64,000 nt of DNA from Acidobacteriota bacterium. GTDB lineage: Bacteria; Acidobacteriota; Blastocatellia; Chloracidobacteriales; JADJPF01. The DNA is taken from assembly GCA_016213785.1 (NCBI GenBank), contig JACQZQ010000109.1, positions 119,704-183,703 on the forward strand, written 5' to 3'. Positions 44,985-52,339 of this stretch are shown one piece after another (within the stretch, counting starts at the first letter, position 1; each line of letters opens with the position of its first letter). The position numbers and the translations under genes were made by a program. Below the pieces are notes generated by a model. That model searched no databases. It saw only the letters and a list, made by a program, of their open reading frames with translations, and was not told the DNA's origin.

Positions 44985-46394
44985 ATGACAGAAAACTCTA
45001 AAAAGCGCTCTGCTAGCTCTCAACCTAAGCGCTCTGCACGTAAAAAATTTGATATTCAAATAGACCCTGAAGTCGATGCTTGGTCAAAAAAGCTATTTCA
45101 TCCTATTAAACCTATCATTGACGGATTAAAGGAACAAGCTGCACAAAAATCTGACCCTGACATAATGTCATACTCTGACAAATTATCATATAATGAAATA
45201 GTGTCAGATACTGACATAATGTCATACTCTGACAAATTATCATATAATGAAACAATGTCAGACCCTGAAAATTTGTCAGAGCCTTTTACTCAAAACCAAG
45301 CAAATACTCAAAAACTCTTCTTAGACGAGTCTGATCTAAGATCACTTAATGATCATTTTTCTAGATCAAAAGATCATGATCAAAGATCAGATATTGCCTC
45401 CTTTGATCAAAAAGATCAGCCCAAAGCCCGATCTCAAGCGCGATCAGAACTTGAAATAAAGTCAGACCCTGACATTTCTTCAAATTTGTCTATGACAGAG
45501 TCAGAGAGAGAAAATATTTCAGACCCTGAAAATATTTCAGACTCTGACATTTCTTCACCTAGAATCCATGTCCCTCTAGTTCGTGGCGAACTCCGTATTC
45601 CAAACTATATCTTAAAAGGCTTACTACCCGTTTTAAGTAATAGCGAGTTCGTAGTTTATCTATGGCTTTATTTTCTTTCCTATGGTTTTGGTAAAGACAC
45701 TTGTTATGTTAGTGCTGGTAAACTAGCAGATTCAGTAAACTTAACAGATCGAACCGTTTTTCGAGCATTAAACTCACTTGAAACTCATGGATTAATTCGT
45801 CGTACTAACCGACACTTCCTAGGAAAGGCTGGAGGACTAACATTTGAAGTATTTCTACCAGTAACTGACAATTTGTCAGACACTGATAATATGTCAGAAC
45901 ATGTCAAAATGTCAGGGCAAGTACAAAAGTCATTTCGATCAGACTCTGACATAAAGTCAACCATCAAAGATCATGATCATGATCTTAAAAAGATTACAGA
46001 TCATGAAAATAAAGTGATGAAGATTTATTATGATTTAACTGCTAATCATTGGTCACAAGCTGATCACACCCAATATGAGCAAATAAAAGATATGCCCATT
46101 GAAACCATAGAAACAAATATGAGAATAATTGCAGCACGCTCACCAGAACGTGTTAGAACCTTTGCCTACTTTACCAAATCCTTACGAAATGCCAGTGGCC
46201 TACTTGGTGCAAAAGCTAGCTCACGTGTGCAGAGAGTAAAAATAAAGGAATTTATTCAAGAAGTGATAAATGCCCATGTTGGTGGCAAACTTGCAGTATC
46301 AGATCTAGAAGAAAAAGTTCGTAATCGCTGTGAGGCTAATGCAATAACGTTTGACAAAATGCTTTTTAATGAAATTCTTTCGTCCCGTCAATAA
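44985..46394 (+). CDS. Winged-helix replication-initiator-like protein with DNA-site repeats in its gene
   Basis: This 469-residue protein begins with a basic segment, then a disordered Ser/Asp-rich region (about 50-195) with an 18-residue tandem repeat (SDxDIMSYSDKLSYNE). A winged-helix domain is at about 205-290 (SNSEFVVYLWLYFL, TDRTVFRALNSLETHGLIRR). The C-terminal half (about 340-469) is helical, with IYYDLTANHWSQADHTQYE and TFAYFTKSLRNA loosely recalling the DnaD/DnaB_2 domain. Position after parA and the N-terminal winged helix suggest a replication initiator or ParA partner. The coding DNA holds many TGACA/TGTCA and GATC sites. The identity is inferred, not a recognised family match. 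Confidence 0.72.
   Translation: MTENSKKRSASSQPKRSARKKFDIQIDPEVDAWSKKLFHPIKPIIDGLKEQAAQKSDPDIMSYSDKLSYNEIVSDTDIMSYSDKLSYNETMSDPENLSEPFTQNQANTQKLFLDESDLRSLNDHFSRSKDHDQRSDIASFDQKDQPKARSQARSELEIKSDPDISSNLSMTESERENISDPENISDSDISSPRIHVPLVRGELRIPNYILKGLLPVLSNSEFVVYLWLYFLSYGFGKDTCYVSAGKLADSVNLTDRTVFRALNSLETHGLIRRTNRHFLGKAGGLTFEVFLPVTDNLSDTDNMSEHVKMSGQVQKSFRSDSDIKSTIKDHDHDLKKITDHENKVMKIYYDLTANHWSQADHTQYEQIKDMPIETIETNMRIIAARSPERVRTFAYFTKSLRNASGLLGAKASSRVQRVKIKEFIQEVINAHVGGKLAVSDLEEKVRNRCEANAITFDKMLFNEILSSRQ
45157..45278. repeat. Two 54-bp direct repeats and 13-bp TGACA-N3-TGTCA palindromes in the coding sequence
   Basis: A 54-bp unit starting at 45157 is repeated from 45211 with a few changes near its end. 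Each unit holds TGACATAATGTCA (45158 and 45212; perfect 6-bp arms) and TGACAAATTATCA (45176 and 45230; one mismatch). TGAAAATTTGTCA follows at 45266. Related sites recur beyond the winged-helix coding part: TGACAATTTGTCA at 45866 (perfect), TGATAATATGTCA at 45884 and TGACATAAAGTCA at 45947. All use the same codon phase, so selection on protein cannot be excluded. Confidence 0.75.
45333..45445. repeat. Dense GATC cluster inside the initiator-like gene
   Basis: Eleven GATC sites fall in 113 bp (45333, 45340, 45351, 45364, 45372, 45378, 45385, 45405, 45414, 45430, 45442). At about 36% G+C fewer than one is expected. They occur in two codon phases, reading as GAT-C (Asp) and as xGA-TCx (Arg-Ser), so no single peptide repeat explains them. 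Eight more GATC sites lie later in the same gene, four of them between 45969 and 46002. Confidence 0.75.
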
Positions 46395-46437
46395 AGCCTT
46401 ATTAAAAGCCATAAAGCATAATTTTTGAAATTAAATA

Positions 46438-46932
46438 TTATTTTTTTAGCCGTGCCATATAGTAAGCATCTGCAAATTGTCCATCACGATAAGCATAGCT
46501 AACTAATTTTCCTTCGATCTCAAAACCAAATTTTTTATATAGCTTAATAGCAGGTTCATTATCACAATAGACTTCTAGTTCAAGTCGAGAGAGATTAAGC
46601 CATTTATCTGCAAGATTAACAGCTTCTTGAACTAAGGCGCTGCCTACACCTTTTCCTTGCCAATCATCACGAACTGCCATTCCTAATTGTCCAACGTGAC
46701 GGCGGCGAGGGTTATTAATAAAAGTGGTTACACTTGCTGTTCCTACAATTTCCTCTTGAGCACAAGCTGCTAAGCTAAAAAGCCCTTCAGGGGCTTCTTC
46801 TAGACGTTTACGCCAAACTTCTATGGAGGGAAAAGGAAGTTGGAATGTTCCCCAAATAGCTTTTGGGCCAATAAAGATTCTTTGTACAGCTAGATAATCG
46901 CTAGGTTCAAGTCGTCGAATTGTAATTGGCAT
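46438..46932 (-). CDS. GNAT N-acetyltransferase, YhhY-like
   Basis: This 164-residue acetyltransferase closely follows the E. coli YhhY pattern: IRRLEPSDYLAVQRIF at the start, the acetyl-CoA loop DDWQGKGVGSALVQEA near residue 88, and LELEVYCDNEPAIKLYKKFGFEIEGKL near 122 with AYRDGQFADAYYMARL at the end. It transfers acetyl groups to a small molecule, possibly an amino acid. It is on the opposite strand to the parA unit, 43 bp after its end. The GATC array lies immediately before its start, in its probable 5' region. No clear ribosome-binding site is seen. Confidence 0.88.
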   Translation of the reverse strand: MPITIRRLEPSDYLAVQRIFIGPKAIWGTFQLPFPSIEVWRKRLEEAPEGLFSLAACAQEEIVGTASVTTFINNPRRRHVGQLGMAVRDDWQGKGVGSALVQEAVNLADKWLNLSRLELEVYCDNEPAIKLYKKFGFEIEGKLVSYAYRDGQFADAYYMARLKK

Positions 46933-46947
46933 AGTTTTTTCTTTATT

Positions 46948-46988
46948 TGATCAAGTGATCAAGTGATCTTTTGATCACTTGATCACTT
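46948..46988. repeat. Five GATC units at exact 8-bp spacing forming a perfect hairpin
   Basis: GATC occurs at 46949, 46957, 46965, 46973 and 46981, so the units are TGATCAAG twice, TGATCTTT once and TGATCACT twice. AAGTGATCAAGTGATC (46953-46968) and its complement (46973-46988) form a perfect 16-bp stem around TTTT. It begins 16 bp upstream of the acetyltransferase start and about 550 bp after the initiator-like gene. It could be an iteron array at an origin, a regulator's operator, or the acetyltransferase leader hairpin. Confidence 0.8.
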
Positions 46989-47536
46989 TACTTTAAGGTT
47001 TTATTCCCAATATAACTTATTTGTTAAATGCAATTAGCACCATAATCAAAAGTAAAAAGCAAGTCATCTTTAGCAATTTTATTGATAAAACAGAGGTTTG
47101 TTAAGAGAAAAATTTTTTAGGTAAACCAAGAGATTTAGCCTAAAATTTTCAAATACAAAAAGTTTATTAATAAGTACTTTCAATAAGTTAACCAAGAAGA
47201 GTTAATATATTACTAGAAGTTTGATCGCATAATGATCTGCTTTTTTTCGAATTATAATTTTTTTCTCTTCTTGCAAATGCTTGTTAATGCTTAGACTAGG
47301 GAAAGAAAAAAGTTCAAACTATTGGTAGCCTTGACATTAAATCTCTTGAGTGCCTAGAATTTTCTTATCCCGCTAAATTATATGGTTTTAGAAAGAAATA
47401 GTCTCAACGCTTAGATTAACTTAAAACTAAAGTAATTTACTAGCCTATCTTTTAAGTAACAGTAGGTAAGCGTTAGCTCTTTGCTAAAGACTGTATAAGT
47501 TTACCTGTAAAATTAAGATTAGGAGGTAATCCGTAG
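46989..47536. other. 548-bp gene-free A+T-rich interval with one promoter-like pair
   Basis: No convincing frame, tRNA or terminator is seen. TTGACA at 47331-47336 and TAGAAT at 47355-47360, 18 bp apart, may be the amidase promoter, leaving a leader of about 170 bases. The first 300 bp after the GATC array are strongly A+T-rich, which would suit an unwinding region if the array belongs to an origin. Confidence 0.45.
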
Positions 47537-49279
47537 GTGTTTAAGTCACGCTACAGATTTATCATTTTTTTTACAATCATAGTTATACTTTTAAGCTTTA
47601 GCGGTGGCTCTAGCCTTGAAGCTCAGCAAAATGATGAGCTTGTGTCTGTAGCTAAAAAATTTATTAAACAAGCTAACATTGCTAGCGATAAATTACACTT
47701 GCGCCCTCGTTCTGAGCGCAAAGAACAAGAATATTTAGCTATTATAGAGCTTTATCGCCAAGCCTTAGATGCTGACAAAGAACATCTTTGCGGAGACCAA
47801 GCTTTAATGGCAATGGCAGAGCTTTCTGAAGAAATTGCTTCTTACCTACGTAAATTCAGGTACTATTATAATGCTGTTGAATATTATAAACAGCTTGCAA
47901 AAACCTACCCTAATAGCCCACACCATGCACGTGCCTTAGTAAGACTAGCCAAAGTCTTAGAACAGCCTCCATTTGACCCACAAAGCGCAATTACGGCCTA
48001 CTCTGAAGTAATAAAGCACTTCCCTAACTCCCTTAGTGCAAGAGAGGCTAAAGCAAACATTGTTCGTTTAACAGAATATCTTGAAAAACCTAGTTTAGTT
48101 GATGAAGGCGTTTTAGAGAGACAAATAACAGGCATTCGTAGTTTTACAGGCTTAGACTATGCAAGAATTGTAATAGACCTGTCTGCTCCTGTAACTTATG
48201 AAAAAACTTTAATGAGTAGCAGTTCTTTAGTCCTACAAGTTCATGAAGCAAAACTATTACCTAAACTCTTAGAACAAGATTTAGCTCTAGATACAGAAGG
48301 GCTATTAAAAGGGCTTAACTTTGAAGAATCAACTAAAGGAGTTCGTTTTAACTTAAAGTTTGATAAAATCCGTGACTATGCAGTTTTTACCATTAATAAC
48401 CCTGATCGTTTAATGATAGACCTAAAAGGGAAAAATAGTGAGACTCTAGAAACAGCAGCAAATAAAATTCCTACAAGCGATTTACAAACAGATAATTCCT
48501 TAACCTCATTAAATAGCTTTATTCACAAACAAAATGAAAAGAAACTCTCTTTAATGCGTGCCTTAGGCTTAAAGGTAAAGAAAATTGTAATTGATGCAGG
48601 GCATGGAGGGCATGATGTAGGTGCTCTAGGGCCTAATGGCTTGCAAGAGAAAGACTTGGTATTAGATGTAGCTCTGCGCCTAAGAGATATAATTAAGCAA
48701 CAACTCCCAGAAATTGAAGTAGTAATGACTAGAGATAAAGACACCTTTATCTCATTAGAAGAACGAACTGCAATTGCTAATGCACAATCAGCAGATCTTT
48801 TCCTCTCAATCCATGCTAATTCTGGACAATCGCTAGATGCTAGCGGGGTTGAAACCTATTATCTAAGCATTAATGCTAATAAAGAAGAGCTAGAAGTAGC
48901 TGCAAGAGAAAACTCTTCAACCACTCGCAATGCTCGTGATCTTCAATCGTTGCTTCAAAGAATAGTCCTAGAGGATAAAGTACTAGAGTCTCGTGGGTTT
49001 GCCCAAATTATTCAAGGTAAATTAGTTACTGGGCTTGGAAAAATTAATCAATCTGCTGGAGTAGATAGAGGGGTAAAAAAAGCTCCTTTTATTGTATTAA
49101 TAGGCGCTAATATGCCAAGTGTGCTTTCAGAAATTTCTTTTGTAAGTAATCCTGAACAGGCTAAACTTCTTCAAACAAAAGAGTTTCGCCAGCAAATTGC
49201 AAACTCTCTTTTTAGTGGAGTCTATAACTATGTTGAAGTACTCCAACACGGCAATAATATTGTGAGTGCCAAAAAATAA
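47537..49279 (+). CDS. N-acetylmuramoyl-L-alanine amidase with TPR and AMIN domains
   Basis: This exported amidase splits the bond between muramic acid and the stem peptide. After a signal peptide (about 1-30) come TPR-like repeats (residues about 40-175, similar to YbgF-type), an AMIN domain (about 190-300) for wall targeting, and an Amidase_3 domain (about 350-575). Zinc ligands are visible in DAGHGGHD near 354, the Glu of QEKDLV and the His of LSIHANS; the catalytic Glu is in LSEISF. The start is GTG with AGGAGG ten bases upstream. TPR before AMIN is less usual than AMIN first. Confidence 0.9.
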   Translation: MFKSRYRFIIFFTIIVILLSFSGGSSLEAQQNDELVSVAKKFIKQANIASDKLHLRPRSERKEQEYLAIIELYRQALDADKEHLCGDQALMAMAELSEEIASYLRKFRYYYNAVEYYKQLAKTYPNSPHHARALVRLAKVLEQPPFDPQSAITAYSEVIKHFPNSLSAREAKANIVRLTEYLEKPSLVDEGVLERQITGIRSFTGLDYARIVIDLSAPVTYEKTLMSSSSLVLQVHEAKLLPKLLEQDLALDTEGLLKGLNFEESTKGVRFNLKFDKIRDYAVFTINNPDRLMIDLKGKNSETLETAANKIPTSDLQTDNSLTSLNSFIHKQNEKKLSLMRALGLKVKKIVIDAGHGGHDVGALGPNGLQEKDLVLDVALRLRDIIKQQLPEIEVVMTRDKDTFISLEERTAIANAQSADLFLSIHANSGQSLDASGVETYYLSINANKEELEVAARENSSTTRNARDLQSLLQRIVLEDKVLESRGFAQIIQGKLVTGLGKINQSAGVDRGVKKAPFIVLIGANMPSVLSEISFVSNPEQAKLLQTKEFRQQIANSLFSGVYNYVEVLQHGNNIVSAKK

Positions 49280-50252
49280 TTTACTTATGACTAGTGATGA
49301 CTTAATTAAACAACGTTCTCCAAAAAATAAAACTATTAATCTTGATGAAAATGAAAATGAAAATTATAAAAAATACCTTATAAAACTATCTGAAAAAGTA
49401 ACAATTAACCAAATAATAAATTCTGTACTTAACCAAGATCTTTTTCAAATCTTGGATTTTCTTCCCACATCATTTGTAGACTTACTTTTTATTGATCCTC
49501 CTTATAATTTAACAAAAACTTTTAACACAAATTCTTTTAAAGAGCGCTCAACAAAAGACTATATAGATTGGTTAGAAAGCTGGTTTCCTAAACTATTAAA
49601 AACTCTAAAACCTACTGCATCTGTTTATATTTGTGGTGATTGGGTTTCTAGCACAGCCATTTTTCTTGTTGCTGAAAAATATCTAAAAATACAAAACCGC
49701 ATTACTTGGGAAAGAGATAAAGGTAGAGGAGCAAAATCTAATTGGAAAAATTGCTCAGAAGATATTTGGTTTTGTACTGTGTCTGATAAATATGTTTTTA
49801 ATATAGATGATGTAAAAATAAAAAGGAAAGTGATTGCACCATATAAAGTTGATGGAAAGCCAAAAGACTGGGAAGAAAATAAAGATGGAAATTATAGACT
49901 TACTCACCCTTCAAATATTTGGACAGACTTAACAGTTCCTTACTGGTCAATGGCGGAAAATACTGATCACCCAACACAAAAACCAGAAAAATTATTAGCA
50001 AAAATCATTTTAGCTAGTTCTAATCCTGGTGATGTTGTCCTAGATCCTTTTTTAGGCTCTGGAACAACGGCAGTAGTAGCTAAAAAGCTTAGTAGGTATT
50101 TTGTAGGTATTGAAATTGATGAAACCTACTCTTGTTTAGCTCAAAAACGTCTTGATATAGCTGAAACTAATAAAACAATTCAAGGTTATCAAGATAATGT
50201 TTTTTGGGAAAGAAACTCTTTACATGCACAAAAAATATTAAAGGAAAAGTAA
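49266..50252 (+). CDS. Orphan beta-class adenine DNA methyltransferase
   Basis: The catalytic motif IV DPPYNLTK is near residue 77 and the SAM motif I DPFLGSGTTAVVAKKL is near 258; this order (IV before I) marks the beta class. DPPY favours N6-adenine over N4-cytosine methylation. HPTQKPEKLLAKIILAS is the usual motif X region. No restriction gene is adjacent. The frame opens at a GTG at 49266, overlapping the amidase stop by 14 bp; an ATG at 49287 would avoid the overlap. Neither has a strong ribosome-binding site. The target sequence cannot be read from the protein; a regulatory role like CcrM or Dam is possible. Confidence 0.85.
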   Translation: MPKNNLLMTSDDLIKQRSPKNKTINLDENENENYKKYLIKLSEKVTINQIINSVLNQDLFQILDFLPTSFVDLLFIDPPYNLTKTFNTNSFKERSTKDYIDWLESWFPKLLKTLKPTASVYICGDWVSSTAIFLVAEKYLKIQNRITWERDKGRGAKSNWKNCSEDIWFCTVSDKYVFNIDDVKIKRKVIAPYKVDGKPKDWEENKDGNYRLTHPSNIWTDLTVPYWSMAENTDHPTQKPEKLLAKIILASSNPGDVVLDPFLGSGTTAVVAKKLSRYFVGIEIDETYSCLAQKRLDIAETNKTIQGYQDNVFWERNSLHAQKILKEK

Positions 50253-50263
50253 ATTTTAATTGT

Positions 50264-51370
50264 TTACTTTTTCTTTCTTACAGATTTATTTTGGGTTGGT
50301 TTTGCTTCTTGAACTTTTGCGGCTATCCATTTATTTGTAGCCTCATCTTCAAGTTTTACTTGATAGCGGACTACAATAGGCTGTTTTTCTTTATTTAGCA
50401 GAGAGAGGGTAAAAATATAGTTGCTAGAGGTTTTTTCTACTTTTAGCGGGTAGAGTCCCTTAACTTGGCTTTCTATTAAAATAGATTTATAACCATGACT
50501 TGCTAAATCCCAAGCAATTACATAAATTCGGTCAAAGTCAATTTCTTCCTCTTTGCTATAAGCGTATTTATCTAGGATAAAATAATTTTTTTGTGTAGAG
50601 CTAGTTTCAGTATCGGTTACTTCTTCACCAAAACTTTCCCAGGCAACAAAGCGGCGACCTGCTCCAGGAAGGGCTAGGATTGCATCAGGTGGAGTAATTT
50701 CCACAGAGTCGGCATAAATCCAACCTGCTTTAATTACTGGATTATCTTCTAGGCGTATTTTATACCAATCATCAAATTTTGCTCCTTCGTTTTTAGCATC
50801 TTTAGCATCTTTAGCATCTTTAGCATCTTTAGCATCTTTAGCATCTTTAGCATCTTTAGCATCTTTAGCATCTTTAGCATCACTGGGTTTATCATCGCTT
50901 TGGCGTTCAGCACGACTACGACCAACGATATTTAATTTTGTATTTGCAGATAATACTGTTACTACTTCAGTGTTACGGCCAGGGCTGAGACGGAGTTTAA
51001 GTTTATCTTTGGTTTTACCTATTGCTTGAGTTGGAATATTTTTCCATTCTGCATCTAATTTATTACATTCATCAATAACGCGCTTACTGATAATAAAACG
51101 AGCCTCAAGCCATCCTTCTAAATTTTCTTCTCCAGGAATACGTACTTGTACATAATCTTGTTGATTTGCTGTTTTTCTTTCAAGAATATCTAATACTTCG
51201 CCTCGTTTAACTTCTTTTACTGATGCAGCAACTAGCCCTGTAGAATTACGCACTTGTGCCTTTTCTGCAACCACCACACCTTGCTCAATAACTGTTTTAG
51301 AAGCAAGTTGGCAAGCGGTTAAAAAAAAGCAACTAAAGCTTATTAAAAGTAATATGCGTATGATTATCAT
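50264..51370 (-). CDS. SH3-domain lipoprotein with (Asp-Ala-Lys)10 tract
   Basis: A lipoprotein signal ends at the lipobox FLTAC, with the lipidated Cys at 20. Two bacterial SH3-like domains follow: one around KAQVRNSTGLVAAS.VKRGEVLDILE (about 35-95), and another beginning KLKLRLSPGRNTEVV near 125 and resuming as DDWYKIRLEDNPVIKAGWIYADSVE after the repeat. Ten Asp-Ala-Lys units interrupt the second domain as a loop. The C-terminal 150 residues are a separate beta-rich domain of unknown type. SH3 domains of this type often bind peptidoglycan. It is convergent with the methyltransferase gene. Confidence 0.82.
   Translation of the reverse strand: MIIIRILLLISFSCFFLTACQLASKTVIEQGVVVAEKAQVRNSTGLVAASVKEVKRGEVLDILERKTANQQDYVQVRIPGEENLEGWLEARFIISKRVIDECNKLDAEWKNIPTQAIGKTKDKLKLRLSPGRNTEVVTVLSANTKLNIVGRSRAERQSDDKPSDAKDAKDAKDAKDAKDAKDAKDAKDAKDAKNEGAKFDDWYKIRLEDNPVIKAGWIYADSVEITPPDAILALPGAGRRFVAWESFGEEVTDTETSSTQKNYFILDKYAYSKEEEIDFDRIYVIAWDLASHGYKSILIESQVKGLYPLKVEKTSSNYIFTLSLLNKEKQPIVVRYQVKLEDEATNKWIAAKVQEAKPTQNKSVRKKK
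50792..50881. repeat. Ten identical 9-bp units (DAK codons)
   Basis: TTTAGCATC is repeated ten times without a change, read on the minus strand as Asp-Ala-Lys. Perfect identity points to recent slippage expansion, and each change in unit number keeps the frame. Confidence 0.95.
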
Positions 51371-51616
51371 TAGCTTAGGGTATCTGAGCAGCTAGCTTAG
51401 TGTCAAGTTGAAGCCTCCCAAGCTAACTTGATTTAATTATTAAGCTCTTGGTTTTGCTCAAATGTGTTTTTATAGGTAAAACTAAGTGTTTTTTATAGTA
51501 CTTTAGGCAAACTTAATATTTACTTTTGCATCTCAAGTCGAATCCTAGTCTAATAAATGTTTTAAGGAAAATTACCAGATTTATCAATCACTTTTTTAAG
51601 GAGCTAATTAAAATTT

Positions 51617-52213
51617 ATGAAAACTATTTTATACAAAATAGGAAGGGTTTTCTTTTCTAGAAATTTAGGATTTTTAATATTTGCTTTAAGTTTAGTTTTA
51701 GTAATAGCAAATTCTTCTTATGCACAAACTACAAAAGAAAAGGAAACAGGTATTGAATTTTCTAACAAACTAAGTGTGGCAGGTAAAAACTATGAACTTG
51801 TTTTAGCTAGCAGTATTACTGCTACTTTTGTTTTTAAGTTTAATGTATGTGCTTTTGCTTTTTATATTGAAGAAGGAAAGTTTGATAAGAATAAAAATCT
51901 TGGTGCTCAGCTTATTGAAGATGGGTTTTCAAAGTATCTAGTCTTGCATTTTGTACGTGATGTTAAGGCTAAAGATATACAAGATGCTTATGAGGAAAAT
52001 TTTAAGAAAATGGTAACTAACTATGATGATCCAAAAGCTAAGAAGGTTATAGAGCCTTTTTTTAAGGCTTTAACCAATGTAAATAAAAATGAAAAAATGG
52101 AATATATTTGGACTACAGGTGGTAATGTTGATGTTTTTATCAAATCACAGAAAAAATATAGTTTTCAGAATGTATTACTAGCTAAACTTATCTGGGCATC
52201 ATATCTACAGTAA
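51617..52213 (+). CDS. Chalcone-isomerase-like exported protein
   Basis: The 198-residue protein has a long signal peptide or anchor (hydrophobic 17-36, cleavage near SYAQ). The mature part follows the bacterial chalcone-isomerase-like fold: KLSVAGKNYELV, FKFNVCAFAFYIEEGKF, LVLHFVRDVKAKDIQDAYEENF and WTTGGNVDVFIKS. Bacterial members are not flavonoid enzymes; their ligand is unknown, perhaps a fatty acid. It is followed 127 bp later by the M49-type peptidase gene. Confidence 0.82.
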   Translation: MKTILYKIGRVFFSRNLGFLIFALSLVLVIANSSYAQTTKEKETGIEFSNKLSVAGKNYELVLASSITATFVFKFNVCAFAFYIEEGKFDKNKNLGAQLIEDGFSKYLVLHFVRDVKAKDIQDAYEENFKKMVTNYDDPKAKKVIEPFFKALTNVNKNEKMEYIWTTGGNVDVFIKSQKKYSFQNVLLAKLIWASYLQ

Positions 52214-52339
52214 TACTTTAGTTAAGAAATTAAAAGAATTTTTATTTTCTATTAATTTTGTTTTTACTAAATTCTTAATCACAAGCTAAAATATTGTGCT
52301 TTTTGCGCTTTAGTCATCACTTTATAAGGATCAAAAAAA

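Noticed and set aside
50792..50881. Possible CRISPR-like array
   Set aside because: Units are 9 bp, contiguous and in frame, with no spacers; it is a coding microsatellite.
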